Below are positions 51,481 through 62,583 of a DNA stretch of 64,000 nt, piece by piece. Position 1 is the stretch's first letter, and every line of letters starts with the position of its first letter. The DNA comes from Glandiceps talaboti (taxonomy: Eukaryota > Hemichordata > Enteropneusta > Spengelidae). Under the pieces are notes generated by a model that was not told the origin of the DNA, did not search any database, and saw nothing but the letters and a program-made list of their open reading frames with translations. Made by a program: the position numbers and the translations under genes. The stretch lies in NCBI RefSeq assembly GCF_964340395.1, contig NC_135565.1, forward strand, positions 9,288,742 to 9,352,741, given 5' to 3'.

Positions 51481-53305
51481 ACACGCCCATTCATTTTAAC
51501 CAGGTTACACAAATCTATGTACATTTCACCATATATTCCATTTTTTCGAAAAAGACTTTGAAAAAAACTAGCGATTATTGCTGAGTCAATCTGCACACCG
51601 ATAAATTGTATACCAATGATTGTACAAGTTTTACCAAAGTCTTCTCACGAAAACCTTACTGGCTTCACAAGAGAAACAAGAATGTAGAAACAGTACTAGT
51701 AGTAGTCAAACTGTGCACCAATAGAATGTACACATATCTATGTAAATTTTACTGGATTCTTGGTCACTATGGGAAAAGGGAATATACTGATTGTGATCAC
51801 CATTCTGTGCACCAATAAAATGTACGTCTATTGTCAAGGAATTCATTCATCCACTCTATGCCTGTACTATAGTTCTACAGTTCTAAAAGAAGCTAACTAT
51901 CAAGTGAAATTTACACCTACCTGCATATCTACACACAACAATTAATGATTACATAAACTCACTATCTCACACACAATGCCTTCACATTCCTAAATCCATT
52001 TTATTACAATTGTACTAAAAAGGGTGTGTTTACTAAAACAGCACTGGCCTGTAGATAGGGTGTGTTACATACACTGTGACTACTACTACTGTGGACAAGG
52101 TAGACATTGTATCTGGAAGGCCAGGGTTTCGATTCCACCGTTTTGCTATGGGCTGGGAACTCAGGTAACAGGACGAGGGAAATCATGGCATAGCTTCCCA
52201 TACGTTATATACCGTAATAACACTAATACCAGAACCTTGGATGAAAAATCATCAGAAATATGATATATATATATATTGTGTACCTAAGTACAAATGTAAC
52301 TCCTTGTGTTCATGTATGTAGGTCACATCATTTTAAAAGTTCATATCAATGAAACTGTTTAGGAAACCTCTTGAGAATTAAAACTGCTAATAGGACATAT
52401 AATTGAAACTTAACTGTTTTATTAGTTACAATGTATGTCAGTAATAAACCACAGACCCTACACATTTCATGTAGGGTCATTATGTATAAACAAATAATGT
52501 CACAATATTTACTACATGTAAGTGGGTTGCAACAGGTGACCAAGTGGTTAGCATGTGTGCGTCTTACCACTGCAGTCTGGGTTAAACCCACTCAGAATTG
52601 GCTGGGTAAACAGCAGTGTGCCTTCTAAGCCAATTTGACATGCCACTGATGCACAAAATTCCTAGTGACGCACCAAAACTTGATATTCCCCTATCTCTTA
52701 CTATGTGGTGACGAAAAAGAAAGTTTTTCCTCATTTTGACCCACAACAACACTTGGCTATCATTTGAGGGTACACTGACGGTTATTTGATTGAAATTTAT
52801 CTGATCTGTATACAAGAAGGGTGATGCTTCGTTTGATCCTTCCCAACAATGGAGGTTTTCCCAGGTACTCGGGTTTCCTCTTGCTTTAACACTACTACAG
52901 TACTGTACAAGTGGTGACCAGATATGAATTTCTGACTTTAATTCTGATTAAGAAAGTATAGTATTATTTAATCTCAAAGATCTACTGGAGCATTCTCTGT
53001 GATCATAATTATGTTGTGATCATAATAAACAATCCCATCATGCATCATAAATAAATGAATGTGACATGGCTCATCTTATCAAGTTACCATGTACATTTTG
53101 TATGTGTATTCACATATATTTAAATTCTCAAAAGAATTCAAGGTTATGCAAATTAGCATGTGACTGTGTTGAGCCTACTGCTCAATATACACATTGTACT
53201 TGTTGATGAAACCCTAGGACAGTGAATTAAAATGTTGTCCAGTACATGAATGTACAAACTAACAGTAGTGCTTGTGTGAAAAATAAGTCTTAAAACAACT
53301 TCGTT
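51481..53305. other. tetraspanin long intron, nothing recognised
   Basis: AT-rich sequence without recognisable gene or repeat family in the window. Confidence 0.4.
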
Positions 53306-53309
53306 GCTA

Positions 53310-53560
53310 CTTTCTCCACTGGTACCAGTGTGTTTTTGTTAAGGGTAGTAAGTAGGTAAAATCTATCTGAGTTCCCAAGTCATTTTACCGGGGTTCCCTA
53401 CCAGTGTGTTTTAGGCAAGAGTGGTAAGTAGGTAAAATCTACTAGAGTTCCTTACCAGTGTGTTTGTCAAGGGTGGTAAGTAGGTAAAATGTACCTGAGT
53501 TTCCCTGTCACCTGTACTTTGCCAGTTTTACCACAGTTCCCCCTTTCTGTCTAAACCTTA
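53310..53560. repeat. GGTAAAATCTACC-type degenerate tandem repeat, block 3
   Basis: Three units with GGGTAGTAAGTAGGTAAAAT, CTATCTGAGTTCCCAAGTCA and TTTTACCGGGGTTCCCTACC. Confidence 0.8.
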
Positions 53561-54969
53561 GCAAAAACTCTAGGAAACTCCGACCTATTTCCTATTTTCA
53601 ATTAATTATGAAAAAAGCAGGGATCACAATGCGACTTTTTGAAATAGCGTCAAACTGATATCAAAATTCAGCCATTTTAAAATCCAATATGGCTGCCAAA
53701 TAATTTGTTAATTAAGTACATCAAAGCGAAACTATAACACTGAGAATTCTGAAATATCTGTAATCTTTTAAAAGGGCCAGGAACAAGTTTTAATATGACA
53801 AAGTGTAGAAAAAATTTGAATGACTTCGATTTTCCAGGCAAATTTGTTCTGAGGCACATTCAACCTTCAAAAGTGAAATCATACACTTATTTTTACCGAT
53901 GACTACCTGTGTTATTTTCCTTGCATTGTTCATTTACTTGTTGGCTTTGTTCTGACTGGGCAATTCCCAAACGCTCCATTAATAATGTTCAAATGAGTTA
54001 TCAATTATTCACATTTTTCATATCATTTCTTTGAAATTGATATTTGAACAGTTTCTCTGTTTGCTAACACAATATTACCTTGTAGTCAGTGTAAAATACA
54101 ATTAACAGAGTTATTTACAATTTGTGGATTCCCTGGAATTTAATCTAATGTAACTCGTTAAAATACAATTAACACAAACATCTAAAATGTATTGTTGAAA
54201 CAGAACAATAAAAATTTTACTGCAATTACTGTAATTCATACTTCTTTACAAATATTGGGCCCCAATTGTTGGCAATTTACGATTGATATTATAATATTGA
54301 CTGTAAATAGCTCAGGTCAATTTACATGTAAACAATGCCATCAACAAGTTTCCATAAGAATTACGTCTTACATCACGTTACGTTTATTTCATATATTGAA
54401 AACTAACGACTGGAATTCGGGCATTCATAAAAGGAATTGGAGCTACCTTTCACGAAACACAAAGAGAAATAAAAAATATGAGAGGGCAACACCTTGGTTT
54501 GTTCTCCGAGTCTCTACAAGTGTATTACAGTTAGTGAAAAGGGCCTTCAAATTTGCACCTCGTCAGGCTCGCGTCAAGTAGTTGTTTATTTTAGCATCCT
54601 ATGAACTCAAACACAATATAGTATAACACAAATCTATCGTTTGACAATTACTTCAGAGTCGTGTGTACTGTTACCCTACCATTGCTTTTTAAACAGCAAT
54701 GCCATGTCATGAAGGCAAAGCTGTTGGGATGTTGTACATGCCTACCCTGTCTGGCTGGCTGGCCGCGGCCTACATTTACTTTACTGCAAAAACGAAAGCT
54801 AGTGTAGTAGTACCATAGTGAAAGCAGTGTTATGTCAATTCGTCATGGGCGCGGTTTAAATTATCTGACCGGCTCTTGCAGGATAATAAACCCAACGGCG
54901 TGCAAATTCAGTAAATACTTCACCTTCGTCCCTGGGATAGACAGTATTTAAAAAAAAAACACCACTTAC
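53561..54969. other. tetraspanin long intron, nothing recognised
   Basis: Contains a 129-codon open frame (54192-54581) with no recognised similarity; I treat it as chance. Confidence 0.4.
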
Positions 54970-55080
54970 CTGAAGGTAAAAACTGTTGGATTATAGTGAA
55001 AAATGGTGTGCTTCCTCCTGCGCCAGTACTTCGCTTTCACTGTCGCTGGATTATTGTTGACAGCAATTTAAGCCCACCTA
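54970..55080 (-). other. possible 5' UTR exon of the tetraspanin
   Basis: On the minus strand TTTTTACCTTCAG-GTAAGTGGTG is a near-ideal donor (exon side ends at 54970), preceded by GC-richer sequence than its surroundings. It would splice to the acceptor at 42239 across 12.7 kb. The TSS is unknown, so the upper limit is nominal. Inferred only from splice-site quality and position. Confidence 0.4.
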
Positions 55081-55335
55081 AGGTTGCATCAATTATTCGT
55101 AATAGAATACACCATATTTAAAATAGGGGTAGCTGCTTATTGTTTATTGATAGCAAAAGAAAAAATATCACGCAATATTTTGGGTGAATAAAAACATCCT
55201 AATTACTACGTAATAACATATCTGTAATCTTTTATTGGAGTAATCAGGCCAAGACTTTTAGAGAAAACATTTTATTAAGGTGCGTCGACTACCTATATTC
55301 ATAATGGACATGGTCCAAGGACATCCGGAAGCCAT
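55081..55335. promoter_or_regulatory. possible shared promoter, tetraspanin / POLR2L
   Basis: CCGGAAG at 55325-55331 is an ETS/GABP core, followed at once by GCCATTTTG, which resembles a YY1 site. This pairing is common at start sites of housekeeping genes. The region lies between two divergent candidate first exons about 250-350 bases apart. Confidence 0.4.
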
Positions 55336-55410
55336 TTTGTTTTCAACACAAGAGAACTAGAAGCGTGTGACGCTGAGTTGCTGATTCTGCACGTCTAGTA
55401 CCAAACGTTA
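55330..55410 (+). other. possible 5' UTR exon of POLR2L
   Basis: Ends at a good donor (CGTTA-GTAAGTGAG, GT at 55411). It would splice to the acceptor TTTATTTACAG at 56839-56849, 10 bases before the POLR2L ATG. No long ORF. Confidence 0.42.
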
Positions 55411-56284
55411 GTAAGTGAGAAATTCGTAATGTAATCATAAATAGTCCCCGAAATATACTTTTTGTGGTACTTAATTCATACCATAGTATTAGTTGATCAA
55501 TACGGCTGTGAATATGATTGTAATATTAGTACTATGTACTAGTGACATTGTTACTGTTTCGTCCAGTCCCTTTCAAAGTCTGCATCATCCAGTAGTCTTG
55601 TAGACGGAGTAACTCGTCGCTTACTCCTGCTTGCAGACGGAGTAAGTCGTCCCCTCCTTCTCCGAAACGCATATACCGTCTGCAAGCAGGACGTGAAGTG
55701 ATACTTCTACGATGTACTACTACACGCACGTAGTTCCATGAATGTATATGTAATGTATGGACCAGTCACTGACACGTGTGCCCTGTACGTACTGTACAGT
55801 CACTTGTGAGTTGAGACTCAATTCTGTAGATGAATTATATTACTATAATATTGTGTGACTACCTCACAGTAACCTGTAACTGTGAAATCCGATCTATCAG
55901 GTGCACTTCACACTTTCTGTGTTATACTATTCACCTCAGTCTATAGGGTCTATGCCTACAGTGTCCTGCTCTTGTAAGTTGTAAACGATATTGTCGATTT
56001 CCTTCTCAGAACAGGTCAATATCAGAATCGAGTCTAGATTTTACATGGGTGAGATTAATAGTCCAATGCAGGATAAAAAAACGAAATTCTTTTAGTTTGA
56101 GGTGGTGGTGGCAGGGGGGGGGGGGAAGTTGAACCATTTTAATTTTCATCATGAAAGGCTGGTTGTACTTTGATTGGAATTTACAGTGTATATATTAATA
56201 ATACTAAAAGACGGATCTAATCAAGAAATAGAAGTAATATAACTTTGGCATGTCACTAAAATACATTAAGTTTTTCATTCTACA

Positions 56285-56627
56285 TTAAAGTGGCCATATG
56301 GATGAGAATTTGGTATTTATTTTGGATTTTTATTTGATAAAACAGCTTCACTATGTTTTTCTACTTGAAAAAATAATGTGAAATAACATACCAAGTTTAT
56401 GTTCGCAACTCAATAAACTGCAAAACATTAAAGAATGTGTAAAATGTTTGTTATTGTACGTACAATAACAAACTTTTTGCATCTTTTTGCAATGTATTGA
56501 GTTATGAACACGGACTTGGTCAATGTTCTTTCACATTATTTTTTCAAGTAGAAAAACATAGTGAAGCTGTTTTATCAAATAGAAATCCAAAATAAATACC
56601 AAATTCTCATCCATATGGCCACTTTAA
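56285..56627. mobile_element. palindromic MITE family A, best full copy
   Basis: 343-base near-perfect palindrome. The ends TTAAAGTGGCCATATGGATG and CATCCATATGGCCACTTTAA are exact inverted repeats; the centre is GTTATTGTACGTACAATAAC at about 56450-56469. Both ends carry TTAA, a possible target duplication. Lies in POLR2L intron 1. Confidence 0.88.
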
Positions 56628-56835
56628 ACTAATGATCTCACTCCATACTCAGTCTGCAAGCTGGACAATATAGATACATATTATTGTGCTCTTTGTTTCA
56701 CAAATTTCCATTCATTTACTAATTCTATTGATGCATGTAAAACTGTTTTTGTGTGTGCTTGTTACCCACTATGCTGAAACAGCAACAGTAATAAAATTGC
56801 TATAGTTATGGCAGCTTTTATTGATGTAGATTTGA

Positions 56836-57638
<803 letters not shown>

Positions 57639-57683
57639 TGAACTACCTGACCTCCAATACAGTTGGTGAAACTCTGGAATGTA

Positions 57684-57689
57684 AATAAA
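57684..57689 (+). terminator. POLR2L polyadenylation signal AATAAA
   Basis: Canonical hexamer 46 bases past the stop; the cleavage site is not determined. Confidence 0.6.
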
Positions 57690-57699
57690 CAGTGTGTCT

Positions 57700-57945
57700 T
57701 ATTGGGTCAGAACATCTGGTGAAAATCTAGAATGTCAACATGTACATAAGCACTATCTCATTGGTCAGAACATCTGGTGAAATTCTAGAATGCCAACATG
57801 TACATAAACACTATCTCATTGGTCAGAACATCTGGTGAAATTCTAGAATGTCAACATGTACATAACCACTATTTCATTGGTCAGAACATCTGGTGAAATT
57901 CTAGAATGCTAACATGTACATAACCACTATTTCATTGGTCAAAAT
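57700..57945. repeat. ~60-bp tandem repeat after POLR2L
   Basis: Four to five units with TTGGTCAGAACATCTGGTGA, AATTCTAGAATGCCAACATG and TACATAAACACTATCTCA, beginning right after the polyadenylation signal; partial earlier copies begin in the 3' UTR (ACTCTGGAATGTAAATAAAC). Confidence 0.9.
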
Positions 57946-58314
57946 ACGAACTGTCGCGCTGAACATATACTTAACTTATTCACTGCCTGAAAAATAGGTT
58001 TTATCAGATCCCACTATTGTGATATTGTAGAATCTACATTTCACTACTCTGCCTGTGATCTACACTCCATACAGTAAGTAGACACTACTACTCTGCCTGT
58101 GATAGCATACAACTATGTGTACAGATTGATAAAAAAAACCACCCTTACAAAGAGATGTATACATTGGGAGATTACAGAGCAAGTGAAAGTACTGTCAGAA
58201 ATATGTTTGTTTTTTAATTATTTGAAAACTATTTAGCACATTTTCTTAAAAAATAAAATGTTTTGAACAGTACACTGTGGTGTTGTTGTTGTTGTTGTTG
58301 TCAGAACTTGTGTG

Positions 58315-58705
58315 TTAGTCTGTAAGATACAGTACTATTAGTGCCCTCATGCATTGTGAGTGCTAGCTACTGGGTGTGGCATGACTTGATATATTATACC
58401 TACACATACCACTACTGCCCTCATGCATTGTGAGTGCTAGCTACTGGGTGTGGCATGACTTGATATATTATACCTACACATACCACTACTGCCCTCATGC
58501 ATTGTGAGTGCTAGCTACTGGGTGTGGGATGACTTGATATATCTTACCTACACATACCAACTACTGCCCTCATGCATTGTGAGTGCTAGCTACTGTGTGT
58601 GGCATGACTTGATATATCATACCGACACATACCAACTACTGCCCTCATGCATCGTGAGTGCTAGCTACTGGGTGTGGCATGACTTGATATATCATACCAA
58701 CTCTT
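58315..58705. repeat. ~78-bp tandem repeat
   Basis: Five units with CTGCCCTCATGCATTGTGAG, TGCTAGCTACTGGGTGTGGC and ATGACTTGATATATYATACC. The first is preceded by TTAGTCTGTAAGATACAG, the end sequence of MITE family B. Confidence 0.9.
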
Positions 58706-59530
58706 ACCAATTGCAACTACTTGTATATCTGATGAAGGTTTTACGCAATCTTCATTCTAATGATAACAGATTCAATTCCAAATGTGAGGTTGGAGAGCTG
58801 TGCTATGTTATTGTTTGTATAGTCTTGGTTACCCAGACTGTTCACTGCTGGGGCTCTACTATGAGACCACCCAGACATGAGTCTGAGCAAATGTAATCCA
58901 AAGTCACCTGCACCAGATCTCTTTCCCAGAGCAGTGCATGCTGGTGAATACTACATTGCACACACAGTGATTGTACAGAGTGTTATAGGCTGAACAATCC
59001 AACAACAACAACAACAACAGGTTATCGTGTCTCAAACGACTGATACATTTTAATTACAATGAACAAGAAATGTACTGTGTGACTGTATGGGTGACTTTGG
59101 ATCATGTTTCCCCACACTCTTGTCTGGGTTGTCTCACAGCAGAGCCCCCAGTGGTGAGAGTCTGGGTAACCAAGACTATGTGTTTGTAATACTGTTGAAC
59201 ACCATATACTACTGGGGTATTAAGGAAATCTGTCTGCAAACTAAGATGGACATAAACTACAACTGCTGACATCGAAGCATTGACAAACAAAACCTGTTAT
59301 AAACATGGATAGTAAACAAATGAATTGGATTAATATACACTTGTGCACAGCAGGTTGGAAGTAGAGAGACTTGTACTACATTTCATGGTTTGATATGAAG
59401 AGTTTTATGGCCTCTATATGTCTACAGTAAATACCAGGGGAACTGGAAATTTGTTTGTAAACATGCACTATTATGAGGCCAGTGGTGAACAAATCATTTT
59501 GTGAACTGGTGCTCCCCAGATCAGTGCCTT
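58706..59530. other. intergenic; family G repeat copy 2 at 59315-59480
   Basis: 59315-59480 matches 15525-15670 in block order. Two segments around 58835-58890 and 59110-59175 (TGGTTACCCAGACTGTTCAC and reverse-complement-like GGTGAGAGTCTGGGTAACCA) form an inverted pair. No gene recognised. Confidence 0.45.
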
Positions 59531-59533
59531 AAA

Positions 59534-59738
59534 AAATCCAGTGGTCCTGCTGAAAGAATTAGCAGTCCCAGGTCCCGCTAATGTGAAACATTAAATCTTA
59601 CCTATGAGTCTGTATATTCAGATGACTTTTTAACATAGTTCTTAACAGTAAGGTACTGGTCCAACGGACCAGACAAGGTAAAATTTGTGTGGTCTGCCCA
59701 AAAAAATCACTAGTCCTGGACCCAGGACCAGTGGATTT
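59534..59738. mobile_element. MITE-like element, family C copy 2 (inverted)
   Basis: Reverse-complement relation to 46497-46702; ends AAATCCAGTGGTCCTGCTGA and GGACCAGTGGATTTG. No TSD identified by eye. Confidence 0.72.
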
Positions 59739-60035
59739 GTTCACCCCTGGAGGCCATACACAATACATGTTACAACACAATGAAATATCCTCCCCTTTCA
59801 GGAAAATATATCAAATTTCTCAAATGCTTTACCTATTTATCTGTTGATGGCTTTGTCTTTATAAATCAAAGAAGTGAAAGGTGAAGTTATTTAAGTTACT
59901 GTAATCTAGTTCTGGCATGAAAGCTGATGTTACATAAGGGTAACCTTTGTATGTTTCTCATTGTAGGACCTTGAAAATGATGGGCTGGTCAGTTGATTGA
60001 AAATTAAAAACACTTTTTTATTCATGTGTGTACGT

Positions 60036-60388
60036 AAGGCCCAATAAAAAAAATGTGTGGTTCCGATTATGCTCAATTTCAGAATAGGTGGGGTAGGTAG
60101 ATTTCTAATTTTATTATTATTTTGTTCATATGTGAGTGTCTAGTTCAGATAGTTATCTTTTCCATTGTTTTCCACATGGTCTCAGTGTTATTGGTTTCTT
60201 CCCAGCAGATGCACAACCATTACAGATTGGAACAACAGTTTTATATTGTTGTTTTAAGTTGTCAGTTTACGCGTTCACCATTTCTCGCGAGACTTCACAA
60301 TTTTCAAATATAGAGAAATATTTAGGGGTGGCAGTGAAAAAACTAGGTGGGGTCGGGTAACCTGGAACCAAACAATTATTTTTTTAAC
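60036..60388. mobile_element. MITE-like element, family D copy 2
   Basis: Same order of blocks as 13863-14242: GTGTGGTTCCGATTATGCTC, AATAGGTGGGGTAGGTAGAT, TTCCATTGTTTTCC, TTACAGATTGGAACAACAGT, GGTGGGGTCGGGTAACC, GGAACCAAACAATTAT. Ends are AT-rich inverted repeats. Confidence 0.72.
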
Positions 60389-60950
60389 ACTTTAATAAGA
60401 CAGTACAACTGTTATGTATGTTATTTGATATCTTTTATTTCCCATAGAAAACATTACCAAAACATATCACCATACATCCATATTCAAAAAAATCTTTAAT
60501 TCTTTTCCCAATCTTGAAACTGCCACAATTTTTTTATGTCAAATACACACTTTACATGATTCTACATGTTGATTGAAAAAGGAAGTATATTCAACCAAAC
60601 ACCACTATTTACATTGTATATTTTCAAAATTGTAGACTTTATTTCTGTAAATGTTGTGAAAATAAGTTTTTGTTAAATGGTATCAAGTGCCACTCAAGGA
60701 TTTTATAGAAGCATGTTAGCCAACCTTTAGGTCCTTGAGAGCGATTTCATGATTTTACATCGCTTCGATTGCACACGATAAAAAAATATGAAACTCGTTC
60801 TGTATTTATTACACTTGGTATTTAATGTCTACTGGCATGCCATGGGCATGCAATGCCTCATGGGAGTCAGCAATCATGCATATGTAAATAGGTGGACATG
60901 AATATTCATGTTGAATATATTATTCATGATTTCAAAAATTAATAGGACAT
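60389..60950. other. intergenic, nothing certain
   Basis: AT-rich. Part of it (60855-60930) resembles 25060-25135 in an LRP4 intron. Confidence 0.35.
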
Positions 60951-60951
60951 T

Positions 60952-61142
60952 ACAATATAGTTACTTTGGAATGGTAAATTGGATATGAATGCGACATTTT
61001 GATCCGTCTACTACAGACCTTGATCACGCAATGATTTAATTATTCAGCGTTAATGTTTACCTCTGAACTGGCACGTTCAGTAGTAAACAGATCGAAACGT
61101 CGCATTCGTTTCCAATTTATCGTTCCAAAGTAACTATATTGT
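60952..61142. mobile_element. MITE with ~54-bp terminal inverted repeats
   Basis: The left arm 60952-61005 (ACAATATAGTTACTTTGGAA onward) and right arm 61089-61142 (ending TTCCAAAGTAACTATATTGT) are inverted copies with only a few mismatches, around about 83 bases of unrelated centre. No second copy in the window; the target duplication is not clear. Confidence 0.8.
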
Positions 61143-62135
61143 ACCTTCCTATGAATATTCATGACTTTTATCTGGAGGTAACAGGTAATTATTTCCTGGA
61201 GTGGCATTCATTAAAATCTGATAAAAGAGCTCGGCAGGTCAAGTTTTTCATTTACTACTACGGAAATCAATCTATCGGCAAAGTAAAAGTAAGCCATATA
61301 CATGTACAAACTATAGGAAAATATAAAGACCTCACTGAAACAAGTCGGATCAGATCTTAATTGGATTGACCTGATACAAGACTCTTGGTAATGGTGTAAA
61401 TCTCTCTTTACTGCCAAACAGCTGTTCATGGCAACTGGAATAAGTTTTAAAACTTGCACACTTACATAAGAAAGACCTCACGTTTGAACATGCTGAAGTA
61501 CATACGTGTAGTTCTACCTGTGATAAATACTGCCCTCTGACATCATACATAACATTACCTTTTGTTTTCATACGTTGTTCAAGCATTTCGCATGAAACCA
61601 AATGATGTAGTTGGTGTAGTCAATTGGAACTCATTTTCATAAGATTTCAAATTTACATAATGTAAAACTGATACCATAGTATTCCTATCCCTGATAAAAT
61701 ACCGCCCTCTACCATCACAGTTAATATTGACTTTTGTTTTCATACATTTTGTGCATACAGGTGGACACCAATACATTAATAAAATGTCTTTTGCACAAAA
61801 AGTATATACAGCATAATTTCAAGTTGGCTTATTTACAATGATTGCATGTTAATAGAACAGCAGCTGCTAAAGTTTTTGTATGACTACACAGTTGGAAATT
61901 GTAAAACAGTGGCTACCAGCAGTAAATTGTGCAATTCAGGCCTATGATAAGGGGTCTAACCATATTCCAGTCACAGAACAAACCTTGACCCTGACTCCCT
62001 AACTTAAAGAAATAAGAGCTTCTATGCTCTGCAGTTCCATCATCATAAACCACACTATGACAGCCTCTTTTTGGCACCAGCCAAGACGCTTTGAAATCAG
62101 CTCTCAGCCTCTGGTCTGTGAGAATGTACAGTCTT
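61143..62135. other. intergenic, nothing recognised
   Basis: Two short related segments (TGATAAATACTGCCCTCTGA with TGATAAAATACCGCCCTCTA, and following TTTGTTTTCATAC) at 61520-61575 and 61690-61745 suggest a local duplication. No gene seen. Confidence 0.4.
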
Positions 62136-62137
62136 TT

Positions 62138-62249
62138 AGTCTGTAAGGTACACCGTGACAGGGCGCCCTCAAACATCGGCAAACCCCTAACCACTAATTT
62201 GTGAGAGGAGGCCGATGAGGGCGAAACGTCACAACGTATCTAACAGTCT
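62138..62249. mobile_element. MITE family B, second good copy
   Basis: AGTCTGTAAGGTACACCGTG to CACAACGTATCTAACAGTCT; inside GGGCGCCCTCAAACATC and GAGGGCGAAACGTC as in 34277-34380. Confidence 0.75.
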
Positions 62250-62583
62250 GTCTGTTGTTCTATATTGTGGCATCTGAGACTTATTCTCCACCCACCCTAA
62301 AATTTCAGCAAATGTCATTGGTTTAATTTGGTATTAATTAATTCATTAAGTAATTAATTAATTAACGTCTGTCTTTTTTACACAACTTCAACTTCAATGA
62401 TTGTTATAAAATTATATTTTTCTAAAATTTGTATTGTCTTGAAAATATATAACACTGGGTGAAGTTTTTCATAAAATATCTGATATGTAGTCCTTCATGA
62501 TATAGTTATTTATATATCAGTATCGGACGTTTCACTTACACAGGAAAATGATAAAAATTAACTTCAGATTACAGTAAAAAACA

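Noticed and set aside
54192-54581. 129-codon plus-strand frame
   Set aside because: No recognised similarity, AT-rich, inside the proposed tetraspanin intron; no clear splice context.
55003-55071. 22-codon plus-strand frame starting MVCFLLRQYF, signal-peptide-like
   Set aside because: It overlaps the candidate minus-strand 5' UTR exon and has no splice donor that keeps it open; most likely chance.
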